DNA of 6,431 bases from an uncultured Oribacterium sp. GTDB taxonomy: Bacteria > Bacillota > Clostridia > Lachnospirales > Lachnospiraceae. Of the stretch, positions 1 through 5,493 are shown in pieces. The stretch's first letter is position 1, and each line of letters begins with the position of its first letter. A program made the position numbers and the translations under genes. The notes beneath the pieces are model-generated. The model was given only the letters and a program-made list of their open reading frames with translations, had not been told where the DNA came from and made no database searches. Location: assembly GCA_938030845.1 (NCBI GenBank), contig CALHIC010000555.1:1-6431 (forward strand), given 5' to 3'.

Positions 1-715
1 TAAACAGAGGTTGATTGAAGCCAACCTTCGTTTGGTTATTTCTATTGCCAAAAGATATACCGGCCGCGGAATGAGCTTCCTGGATTTGGTGCAGGAAGGA
101 AATCTCGGTTTGATTAAGGGTGTAGAAAAATTTGACCCGGAGAAGGGCTTTAAGCTTTCCACCTATGCTACCTGGTGGATTCGTCAGTCCGTAACCAGAG
201 CCTTGGCAGACCAGGCAAGAACCATTCGTGTTCCGGTTCATATGGTGGAAACCATTAACAAGATGTCCAAGATGCAGAGAAAGCTGACCTTAGAGCTTGG
301 TTATGAGCCTTCCGTAAAGGAACTGGCGGAGCATTTGGATATGACAGAGGAGAAGGTACAGGAAATCATGCAGATTGCCAGAGAGCCGGCTTCTTTGGAA
401 ACTCCCATCGGTGAAGAGGACGATTCCAACCTGGGAGATTTCGTAGCGGATACCAATGTTCTTTCTCCGGAGGGAAATGTGGAATCCGTAATGCTTAGAG
501 AGCATATCGATACGCTTCTCGGGGATTTAAAGGAAAGAGAAAGACAGGTTATCGTACTTCGTTTCGGTCTGGAGGACGGACACCCGAGAACTTTGGAAGA
601 AGTGGGAAAAGAGTTTAATGTTACCAGAGAGAGAATTCGACAGATTGAGGCGAAGGCTTTACGAAAGCTGAGAAATCCTGTCCGTTCCAAGAGAATTAGA
701 GACTTTTTACAGTAA
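1..715 (+). CDS. rpoD: RNA polymerase primary sigma factor RpoD (sigma-70/SigA), 3' part
   Basis: Housekeeping sigma factor, which directs core RNA polymerase to -35/-10 promoters. The gene is cut by the left edge: the frame is open from base 2 (Lys-Gln-Arg before LIEANLRLV), so the TTG at 11 is an internal Leu codon, not a start. About 237 residues remain, covering sigma regions 2 to 4. Region 2 starts with [13 protein letters not shown] and includes [18 protein letters not shown] and the promoter-melting and -10 reading stretch [16 protein letters not shown]. Region 3 follows from about residue 75 (RTIRVPVHM). Region 4 has the [16 protein letters not shown] core and the -35 reading helix-turn-helix [20 protein letters not shown], ending in [17 protein letters not shown]. 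Region 1 lies outside the window. The ending and the conserved -10 helix fit the primary factor rather than an alternative sigma. The queH start follows after 7 nt, suggesting co-transcription. Confidence 0.96.
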   Translation, partial: KQRLIEANLRLVISIAKRYTGRGMSFLDLVQEGNLGLIKGVEKFDPEKGFKLSTYATWWIRQSVTRALADQARTIRVPVHMVETINKMSKMQRKLTLELGYEPSVKELAEHLDMTEEKVQEIMQIAREPASLETPIGEEDDSNLGDFVADTNVLSPEGNVESVMLREHIDTLLGDLKERERQVIVLRFGLEDGHPRTLEEVGKEFNVTRERIRQIEAKALRKLRNPVRSKRIRDFLQ

Positions 716-722
716 GGAAGCT

Positions 723-1385
723 ATGAAGAAAAATTATGAACAGCTGATGGAAAGCCATCTTCCGAAAAACGGAGAAAAAAAGAGATTGCTGCTCCATGTC
801 TGCTGTGCTCCCTGCTCCACGGCAGTACTGGAGAGCCTGGAGCAATATTTTTCCATCACCATCTTCTTCTATAATCCGAACCTGGATTCGAAATCCGAGT
901 TTGAACACAGGGCGGAGGAATGTAAGAGGCTGGTGAAGGAAATGGGCTTTTCCATGGATGTGATTGTGTCCAACTATATCCATGAGGAGTTCCTGGAGAT
1001 AGCCAAGGGTTTGGAAAAGGAGCCTGAAAGAGGGGCCAGGTGCGATGCCTGTTTCAATCTTCGATTGGAAGAAACTGCCCAATACGGGGCAGGCTGGAAT
1101 AAAGAACATCCGGATTTGGCATTTGACTACTTTTGTACCAGCTTAAGCATCTCTCCTTTAAAGGATGCTACTGTTTTAAATGAAATCGGAGAAGCCTTGG
1201 GAGAGAAGTACGGAATCGCCTATCTGCCTTCGGATTTTAAGAAAAAAAGTCGATACCTTCGTTCCATAGAATTATCCAAGGAACATAATCTGTATCGGCA
1301 GGACTATTGCGGATGTGAATTTTCCAAGGCGGAAAGCATCAGAAGAAATAAGGAAAGAGAAAAAGCGGAAAGCTGCTCGAAATAG
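723..1385 (+). CDS. queH: Epoxyqueuosine reductase QueH
   Basis: 220-residue protein of the QueH (former DUF208) family, which reduces epoxyqueuosine to queuosine in the wobble base of GUN-anticodon tRNAs. It is the non-orthologous replacement of cobalamin-dependent QueG. Family hallmarks are visible: HVCCAPC at residues 25-31 (Cys27, Cys28, Cys31), CDAC at 107-110 and YCGCEFS at 195-201 (Cys196, Cys198). The CC pair and the CxxC pair are the known [4Fe-4S] ligand set of the family, and the late CGC pair is the conserved redox-type motif. Further conserved stretches are FFYNPN (48-53) and TSLSISPLKD (139-148). The ATG follows the rpoD stop by 7 nt and has an AAGGAAG ribosome site overlapping that stop, so it is likely translated from the rpoD transcript. 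Length is normal for the family and no key cysteine is missing. The acyl-queuosine precursor genes are not in the window. Confidence 0.93.
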   Translation: MKKNYEQLMESHLPKNGEKKRLLLHVCCAPCSTAVLESLEQYFSITIFFYNPNLDSKSEFEHRAEECKRLVKEMGFSMDVIVSNYIHEEFLEIAKGLEKEPERGARCDACFNLRLEETAQYGAGWNKEHPDLAFDYFCTSLSISPLKDATVLNEIGEALGEKYGIAYLPSDFKKKSRYLRSIELSKEHNLYRQDYCGCEFSKAESIRRNKEREKAESCSK

Positions 1386-1394
1386 GAGGGGGAT

Positions 1395-1688
1395 ATGCTT
1401 AGTCAAGAGGTAAAAATCATCAATGAATCAGGCTTACATTTACGTCCGGCCGGGGTGCTTACCCAAACCTGTATCCGATATAAAAGTGAAATTATTTTGC
1501 ATTACGGAGAGCGTAAGATTGTAGGAAAGTCCGTGCTGAACGTGATGGCTGCCGGGGTAAAACGGGGTAGCACCGTATTGGTAGAATGTAACGGTCCGGA
1601 TGAAGAAGAGGCCCTAAAGGCGGTGGTGGAAGCCATTTCCAACGGCCTTGGAGAAGGCCCGGAGGGCTCAGAGCCACTATACACATAA
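1395..1688 (+). CDS. HPr family phosphocarrier protein
   Basis: 97-residue HPr domain protein. HPr relays phosphate from PTS Enzyme I to sugar-specific EIIA and, in Firmicutes, also acts in carbon catabolite control when HprK phosphorylates Ser46. The active-site stretch SGLHLRPAG places His at exactly residue 15 and Arg at 17. Ser46 is present in KSVLNVMAAG, so both phosphorylation sites of Gram-positive HPr are kept and the protein is not a Crh-type (His-less) paralogue. Differences from textbook HPr are Leu16 instead of the usual Ala, and a C-terminal tail (GEGPEGSEPLYT) that makes it about ten residues longer than usual. A very strong site, AGGAGGG, overlaps the queH stop, so it is probably the last gene of rpoD-queH-HPr. 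No Enzyme I or hprK lies nearby, so whether this is the main PtsH or a second HPr cannot be decided. I leave the symbol empty. Confidence 0.9.
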   Translation: MLSQEVKIINESGLHLRPAGVLTQTCIRYKSEIILHYGERKIVGKSVLNVMAAGVKRGSTVLVECNGPDEEEALKAVVEAISNGLGEGPEGSEPLYT

Positions 1689-1690
1689 GA

Positions 1691-1724
1691 AAAAAGGGGA
1701 TGTGAAAAATCACATTCCCTTTTT
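1691..1724. terminator. Bidirectional intrinsic terminator between HPr and mrp genes
   Basis: A 14-bp stem pairs 1691-1704 with 1711-1724 around a 6-nt loop (AAAAAT). All pairs are Watson-Crick except one G-U (1699/1716). The stem begins with A5 and ends with T5, so both strands show a GC-containing hairpin followed by a U-tract. It starts 3 nt after the HPr stop on the plus strand and lies about 24 nt after the mrp stop on the minus strand. It therefore ends both converging transcripts. Confidence 0.92.
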
Positions 1725-1747
1725 AATTGCTACAATGATGAAGCTCA

Positions 1748-2602
1748 TCACTCCAAAATCCCCTTCAATACTTCTACCGCATGAGCCAGTGTCTTACTGG
1801 TATCAATAGCCTCCACGGCTCCGGCATCCATATAGGCGGCATTGCCCGGTTCAATGGGAAGCTTTGCCAGAAGCTCCAGTCCTTCTTTTTCAGCCAGCTC
1901 TTCAATATGGCTTTCTCCAAAGACGGAGATTTTCTCCTCGCAGTTGGGACACTGGAGGTAGGACATATTTTCAATAATTCCCAAAATAGGAATATTCATC
2001 TTTTCCGCCATCCGTACAGCCTTCTGCACAATCATGGAAACCAGGTCCTGGGGGGAGGTAACAAGCACAATTCCCGCCACCGGCATGGATTGAAATACGG
2101 TTAAGGGGACGTCTCCGGTTCCGGGAGGCATATCTACGAAGAGATAATCAATATCCTTCCATTCTACCTCCTGCCAGAACTGCTTTACCGCATTGGCAAT
2201 CATGGAGCCTCTCCAGATTACGGGATCGGTTTCATTTTCCAAAAGCAGATTGGTGGAAATGATTTCCACGCCTCCTGCACTTTTCTCCGGCACCATGGAC
2301 TTTCCGTCGCTGCTTAACGCTACGCCGTCGTGAGCCAGTCCGAAAGCCTTAGGAATGGAAGGCCCGGTAATATCCGCATCTAAAATTCCTACATGGTAGC
2401 CTGCCTTATTCATTGCGGAAGCAAGTAAGGAGCAAACGGTGGATTTTCCCACACCGCCCTTTCCGGATACGATGCCGATTACCTTCTTTACGGAGGAACC
2501 GGGGGCTAAGGGTAACTTCTGAATTCCCGCACTTTTACTTGGGCAGCCGGATGAGCAGCTGCTACAGTTGGAGTTACAGGAAGATGAATTTTGTTCTGCC
2601 AT
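1748..2602 (-). CDS. Mrp/Nbp35 (ApbC) family Fe-S cluster carrier P-loop ATPase
   Basis: 284-residue cytosolic P-loop ATPase of the Mrp/ApbC/Nbp35 group of the MinD/ParA superfamily. These proteins bind a [4Fe-4S] cluster at a dimer interface and hand it to apo-proteins. Seen: the deviant Walker A GKGGVGKST at 47-55, LDADITGPSIP at 74-84, a Walker B-like FVDMPPGTGD at 155-164, SPQDLVSM at 183-190, and the bridging-cluster motif CPNC at 218-221. The N-terminus (residues 9-20) is rich in Cys and Ser with four cysteines, C9-X3-C13-X2-C16-X3-C20, resembling in position, not exact spacing, the N-terminal ferredoxin-like cluster site of Nbp35. The N-terminal MIP18-like (DUF59) domain of many bacterial Mrp proteins is absent. 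The ATG has an AAGGAA site 5 nt upstream. The gene follows lysR by 14 nt on the same strand, which implies co-transcription and hints that the client may be LeuC across the divergent promoter. That is inference. Confidence 0.92.
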   Translation of the reverse strand: MAEQNSSSCNSNCSSCSSGCPSKSAGIQKLPLAPGSSVKKVIGIVSGKGGVGKSTVCSLLASAMNKAGYHVGILDADITGPSIPKAFGLAHDGVALSSDGKSMVPEKSAGGVEIISTNLLLENETDPVIWRGSMIANAVKQFWQEVEWKDIDYLFVDMPPGTGDVPLTVFQSMPVAGIVLVTSPQDLVSMIVQKAVRMAEKMNIPILGIIENMSYLQCPNCEEKISVFGESHIEELAEKEGLELLAKLPIEPGNAAYMDAGAVEAIDTSKTLAHAVEVLKGILE

Positions 2603-2616
2603 AATATTTCCTTTCT

Positions 2617-3513
2617 CTATACCTTTTCCTTCTTCAGGAAAGCCACAAAGCTCTCTAAGGAAGGAGAGTTGTTCTTGCTGTTATACAGAAAAGCAATTCT
2701 TCGCTTTTCTATAGGCTGGGGAAGTTTTATTTCCACCAGCTGTCCATTTTTTAGATCCTCCTCCACAAAATCTCGAATTACCCAGGCAATACCGATGCCG
2801 ATTTTGGCTGAGTCAATCAGAAGATCCATGGTGTTTAATTCCATAATCTGGGGACAGTAAATCTGATTCTCCTTCAGATAATTCTCAATATGATGCCGGG
2901 AGAGATTTTGCTCCTCCAAAAGCATCACATTGGCATCCTGAAACAAGGAAAAGGCTTCTCCCCTAATGTTTTTCAGATTACGCAAATATTGAGGAGCTGC
3001 CACCAGAATATCCTCCACTTCCCGCTCCATCAGAATTTCCTGATTGATACCAAGCTTTTTCGGAAGAGCGGCTAAAGCCAGATCAATCTGATGATCTTCT
3101 AAAAGATGGAGGGTTTTTCCGCTATCCTGATTCTTCAAGCTGATACGAATATTGGGGTACTCCTTCATAAAAGCCTTCAGATAGGGAAGAAGAATAAAAC
3201 GGCAAAGGGTGCTGCTGGCACCGATATCCAGATGACCGATATGAAAGTCCTTCATTTTCTGAAGGGTTTCTTCCGCCTCTTGAATATGGGCAAAGGCATC
3301 CTTAATATACTGAAATAAAACCTTTCCCTCATCGGTTAAGCTGACGCCCCGGGAATTTCTTTTAAATAGCTTGATTTCTAAACTATCCTCTAAGCGAACG
3401 ATAGTTTTGGAAATCGCCGGCTGGGAAATATAGAGCTGTTCTGCGGCCTTGGAAATGTTTCCGCTTTTGGCCACTTCATAAAATATCCGATAGGTGGATA
3501 GGTTCTGTTCCAT
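2617..3513 (-). CDS. LysR-type transcriptional regulator, divergent from leuCD
   Basis: 298-residue LysR-family regulator. The winged helix-turn-helix occupies residues 1-60 (YRIFYEVAKSGNISKAAEQL, then ISQPAISKTIVRLEDSL, ending KLFKRNSRGVSLTDEG). The linker helix runs to about residue 88, and the periplasmic-binding-protein-like effector domain begins at GHLDIGASSTL (93 onward) and runs to the C-terminus. The start is taken at the ATG ending at 3513 because it has AAAGGA 5 nt upstream and fits the usual LysR N-terminus. The frame stays open to 3636, but that extension would cover the predicted lysR promoter. The gene is transcribed away from leuC across a 161-bp shared control region, the classic arrangement for a LysR protein controlling the neighbouring operon and often itself. 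The inducer cannot be read from sequence; 2-isopropylmalate or a related branched-chain intermediate is a plausible guess from context. Confidence 0.93.
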   Translation of the reverse strand: MEQNLSTYRIFYEVAKSGNISKAAEQLYISQPAISKTIVRLEDSLEIKLFKRNSRGVSLTDEGKVLFQYIKDAFAHIQEAEETLQKMKDFHIGHLDIGASSTLCRFILLPYLKAFMKEYPNIRISLKNQDSGKTLHLLEDHQIDLALAALPKKLGINQEILMEREVEDILVAAPQYLRNLKNIRGEAFSLFQDANVMLLEEQNLSRHHIENYLKENQIYCPQIMELNTMDLLIDSAKIGIGIAWVIRDFVEEDLKNGQLVEIKLPQPIEKRRIAFLYNSKNNSPSLESFVAFLKKEKV

Positions 3514-3518
3514 GTTTA

Positions 3519-3524
3519 TCCTTT
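3519..3524 (-). promoter_or_regulatory. Ribosome binding site that fixes the lysR start
   Basis: On the minus strand this reads AAAGGA, 5 nt before the ATG at 3513-3511. It supports the 298-residue form of the regulator over the longer open frame starting at 3636. Confidence 0.75.
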
Positions 3525-3531
3525 CTTTTTG

Positions 3532-3559
3532 AGATAACTTAAGGGAATAATAAGTATCT
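3532..3559. promoter_or_regulatory. Imperfect dyad in the lysR-leuC control region (candidate operator)
   Basis: AGATAACTTA (3532-3541) faces TAAGTATCT (3551-3559) across a 9-nt AT-rich spacer. The arms are inverse complements except for one extra A in the left arm. The dyad lies in the predicted lysR leader, just downstream of its -10 box, and roughly 80-100 bp upstream of a plausible leuC start of transcription. An ATA...TAT type dyad of this size is what LysR proteins bind, so it may be an autoregulatory or recognition site. Binding is not shown by sequence. Confidence 0.45.
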
Positions 3560-3574
3560 AAAAAATGTATTTTA

Positions 3575-3604
3575 ATTATAGCAGTAGCTTTGTTACACTG
3601 TAAA
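3575..3604 (-). promoter_or_regulatory. Predicted sigma-A promoter of lysR(-mrp)
   Basis: Reading the minus strand: -35 TTTACA (3604-3599; 5 of 6 consensus bases), an 18-nt spacer, then a perfect -10 TATAAT (3580-3575) preceded by TGC, which makes it an extended -10. The predicted start of transcription is near 3568, giving a leader of about 55 nt before the lysR ATG. Confidence 0.72.
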
Positions 3605-3608
3605 GAAG
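3588..3608. promoter_or_regulatory. Palindrome over the lysR -35 box (candidate LysR operator)
   Basis: A perfect 11-bp palindrome TTACA-C-TGTAA (3593-3603) is extended by CTT (3588-3590) and AAG (3606-3608) after two mismatched positions on each side. It covers the predicted lysR -35 box and sits about 40 bp upstream of a plausible leuC transcription start, so a protein bound here could repress lysR and activate leuC together. Its centre is about 52 bp, near five helical turns, from the centre of the other dyad (3532-3559). Confidence 0.5.
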
Positions 3609-3624
3609 AATGCAATTCTGCTTT

Positions 3625-3630
3625 TATAAA
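3625..3630 (+). promoter_or_regulatory. Possible -10 box of the leuC promoter
   Basis: TATAAA inside CTTTTATAAAATAC, about 45 nt before the leuC ATG. At the proper distance upstream (around 3602-3607) there is only AAAGAA, which is no match to a -35 box. A weak -35 is typical of promoters that need a LysR activator, but with one hexamer the call is tentative. Confidence 0.3.
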
Positions 3631-3674
3631 ATACATAGGAGCAGGCGGTTTAGCTAGGAAGTAAGGAGATTTCC

Positions 3675-4286
3675 ATGGGAATGACGATGAGTCAGAAGAT
3701 TTTGGCCAAGCATGCAGGCTTAGAGGAAGTACAGGCAGGACAATTAATTTTAGCCAAGGTGGATTTGGTACACGGAAATGATATCACCACTCCGGTGGCA
3801 ATTCGTGAGCTGGATAAGATTCACGGAGAGGGAGTATTTGACAAGGAGAAGGTAGTCTTTGTTATGGATCACTTTGTGCCTAATAAGGATATTACCTCTG
3901 CTAAATGTACTCAGATTTGCAGAAACTTTGCTAAGGAGCATGGACTGAAGCACTACTATGATGTAGGAAACATGGGGATTGAGCATGCCTTGATTCCGGA
4001 GCAGGGCCTGATTACAGCGGGGGAGCTGTCCATCGGTGCGGACTCCCATACCTGTACCTATGGTGCATTGGGCGCTTTTTCCACCGGCGTGGGTTCTACG
4101 GATATGGCGGCGGCTATGGCTACAGGAGAGCTTTGGTTTAAGGTGCCGAATGCAATTCAGGTTATCTTAAAAGGAAAGCTGCAAAAGTATGTCAGCGGTA
4201 AGGATGTGATCTTACACCTGATTGGAAAAATCGGAGTGGACGGCGCACTTGATCGGTATGATTGGTGTGGATGGAGCTCTCTATGA
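3675..4286 (+). CDS. leuC: LeuC N-terminal fragment (first reading frame)
   Basis: 203-residue frame holding the LeuC N-terminal part: [13 protein letters not shown] at 3-15, KVDLVHGND at 28-36, [10 protein letters not shown] at 63-72, [11 protein letters not shown] at 101-111, and [20 protein letters not shown] at 121-140. These are family substrate and active-site loops. Homology ends with [12 protein letters not shown] (181-192). The last 11 residues ([11 protein letters not shown]) are out-of-frame translation of the second repeat copy. This fragment contains none of the three cluster-binding cysteines and is not expected to be active alone. Confidence 0.75.
   Translation: MGMTMSQKILAKHAGLEEVQAGQLILAKVDLVHGNDITTPVAIRELDKIHGEGVFDKEKVVFVMDHFVPNKDITSAKCTQICRNFAKEHGLKHYYDVGNMGIEHALIPEQGLITAGELSIGADSHTCTYGALGAFSTGVGSTDMAAAMATGELWFKVPNAIQVILKGKLQKYVSGKDVILHLIGKIGVDGALDRYDWCGWSSL
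4215..4276 (+). repeat. Diverged 31-nt tandem repeat that causes the leuC frameshift
   Basis: Copy 1 (4215-4245) and copy 2 (4246-4276) match at 22 of 31 bases. In their respective frames both encode HLIG(K/M)IGVDGA followed by Leu. Because 31 is not a multiple of three, the second copy is read in a different frame. Across the 12 shared codons, 10 differ but only one amino acid changes (Lys AAA versus Met ATG). The copies meet at CACTT (4246-4250), which serves as GCA-CTT (Ala-Leu) in the first frame and CAC-TTG (His-Leu) in the second, a 5-nt microhomology at the joint. Confidence 0.92.
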
Positions 4287-4971
4287 GTCCATTGAGTTTA
4301 CCGGAGAGGGTGTGGCTTCTCTTTCTATGGACGATCGCTTTGCCATCTGTAATATGGCCATCGAAGCCGGTGGAAAGAACGGCATTTTCCCTGTGGATGA
4401 GAAGACTCTGGAATATATAAAGGCTCATTCCAATAAGGAATATCATATCTATGAGGCAGATGAGGATGCGGAGTATGATAGAGTCATTGAGATTGACCTT
4501 TCTACCCTTAAGTCCACGGTGGCCTTTCCCCATTTACCGGAAAATACCCATGAAATCGGCAGCTTTGAGAAAATCAGCATTGATCAGGCGGTAATCGGTT
4601 CCTGTACCAACGGCAGACTTTCCGATATCAAGGTGGCGGCTGAGATTGCCAGAGGAAGAAAGATTGCGGAAAATGTTCGTTGTATCGTAATTCCGGCTAC
4701 CCAGAAGATTTATCTGGAGGCTATGGAGAAGGGCTATATTAAGGATTTAATCGAGGCGGGAGCTGTAGTGAGCACCCCAACCTGCGGTCCCTGCCTTGGA
4801 GGCTATATGGGAATTTTGGCGCCTAATGAGCGTTGCATTTCCACTACCAACAGAAACTTTGTGGGAAGAATGGGAGATGCCAGCTCGGAGATCTACCTTG
4901 CTTCTCCGGAGGTGGCTATGGCATCGGCGGTTTTGGGATATATTGCATCCCCATCGGATTTAGGACTATAG
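4246..4971 (+). CDS. leuC: LeuC C-terminal fragment (second reading frame)
   Basis: LeuC homology resumes at [20 protein letters not shown] and continues to the end. It holds the three [4Fe-4S] ligand cysteines of the aconitase family: GSCTNGR (Cys codon 4603-4605) and TCGPCLGG (Cys codons 4783-4785 and 4792-4794), and the C-terminal NRNFVGRMG loop. The frame stays open back to a TTG at 4222, and the first ATG is at 4258 (the Met of HLIGM). Neither has a ribosome site at a useful distance, so independent translation is unlikely. The coordinate given is where homology in this frame begins, not a start codon. Confidence 0.7.
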   Translation, partial: HLIGMIGVDGALYESIEFTGEGVASLSMDDRFAICNMAIEAGGKNGIFPVDEKTLEYIKAHSNKEYHIYEADEDAEYDRVIEIDLSTLKSTVAFPHLPENTHEIGSFEKISIDQAVIGSCTNGRLSDIKVAAEIARGRKIAENVRCIVIPATQKIYLEAMEKGYIKDLIEAGAVVSTPTCGPCLGGYMGILAPNERCISTTNRNFVGRMGDASSEIYLASPEVAMASAVLGYIASPSDLGL

Positions 4972-4980
4972 GAGGCTGTT

Positions 4981-5493
4981 ATGGAAAAAGCTAAAGGTCA
5001 TTGTGTGAAATATGGGGATAATGTGGATACGGATGTGATTATCCCGGCAAGATATCTGGCCATTCAGGATAAGGCGGAGCTGGCTACCCATGCCATGGAG
5101 GATATAGACCGGCATTTTCATGAGAAAATTAAAAAGGGAGACCTTTTGATTGCGGGAAAGAACTTTGGCTGCGGCTCTTCCAGAGAGCATGCTCCTCAGG
5201 TCTTGAAGGATTCCGGTATCTCCTGTGTCATTGCGGAAAGCTTTGCCAGAATCTTCTTTAGAAATGCCTTGAATATCGGCTTGGCTATCGTGGAGGCTCC
5301 GGAAGCGGCGAAGGAGATTCAGGAAGGAGAGGAGCTGGAGGTGGATTTTACCGAAGGAAAGATTCATAACCTAAGCAGCGGAAAATCCTATACCATGGCG
5401 GTATTCCCTCCCTTCTTGCAGGAAATGATTGATAAGGGGGGCTTGATTGCCTCTGTTAATGAGAAGCTAGAAAAAATGCAGCAAAAAGCTTAA
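4981..5493 (+). CDS. leuD: 3-isopropylmalate dehydratase small subunit LeuD
   Basis: 170-residue small subunit (aconitase swivel domain, short LeuD type) that closes over the LeuC cluster and helps to bind substrate. Motifs: the N-terminal [15 protein letters not shown] at 12-26 and the substrate-binding loop [14 protein letters not shown] at 59-72, followed by [17 protein letters not shown]. The specificity loop just after Arg24 reads YLAI (25-28). In the archaeal relatives, YLRT is associated with homoaconitase and YLV-type loops with isopropylmalate isomerase, so this one is closer to the latter but not identical. The gene is intact. AGGAGG overlaps the leuC stop 5 nt before the ATG, so it is co-transcribed with leuC and probably translationally coupled to it. 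If leuC is truly frameshifted, ribosomes stopping at 4286 would not reach leuD, and its expression may drop. The last 27 nt overlap the convergent gene on the other strand. Confidence 0.93.
   Translation: MEKAKGHCVKYGDNVDTDVIIPARYLAIQDKAELATHAMEDIDRHFHEKIKKGDLLIAGKNFGCGSSREHAPQVLKDSGISCVIAESFARIFFRNALNIGLAIVEAPEAAKEIQEGEELEVDFTEGKIHNLSSGKSYTMAVFPPFLQEMIDKGGLIASVNEKLEKMQQKA

Larger units (their letters stand above)
3675..4971 (+). pseudogene. leuC: 3-isopropylmalate dehydratase large subunit LeuC, frameshifted
   Basis: Large subunit of isopropylmalate isomerase, which with LeuD converts 2-isopropylmalate to 3-isopropylmalate in leucine synthesis using a [4Fe-4S] cluster. The reading frame changes at the 31-nt tandem repeat at 4215-4276: the first frame (from 3675) stops at 4286 and the rest of the protein continues in another frame to 4971. 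Taking out one 31-nt copy restores a continuous 421-residue protein, the usual length of the short archaeal/clostridial LeuC type. All expected catalytic motifs are otherwise intact, so the break is a single lesion and there is no general decay. The ATG has AGGAG 6 nt upstream. leuD follows with its ribosome site overlapping the leuC stop. Homoaconitase or dimethylmalate dehydratase large subunits belong to the same family and cannot be fully excluded. If the frameshift is real, leucine synthesis would depend on another leuC copy. It may also be a sequencing or assembly error. Confidence 0.9.

Noticed and set aside
290..690. Open frames on the minus strand inside rpoD
   Set aside because: They lie opposite a well-conserved gene, have no ribosome sites or recognisable motifs, and two of them overlap each other.
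1736..1750. TGATGA-AGC-TCATCA dyad at the mrp stop
   Set aside because: Only 6 bp with a 3-nt loop and no T run. The strong hairpin at 1691-1724 already explains termination.
3514..3636. Longer LysR start at 3636
   Set aside because: The extra 41 residues are unlike any LysR N-terminus and would cover the predicted lysR promoter. The ATG at 3513 has a good ribosome site.
3514..3674. Leucine T-box or attenuator before leuC
   Set aside because: The region is short and I see no T-box core sequence, leader peptide with Leu codons or terminator hairpin before leuC.
4215..4290. Programmed ribosomal frameshift in leuC
   Set aside because: No slippery heptamer with a following hairpin is evident, and the frame change is fully explained by an extra 31-nt copy of coding sequence. 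A shift would leave duplicated residues in the protein.
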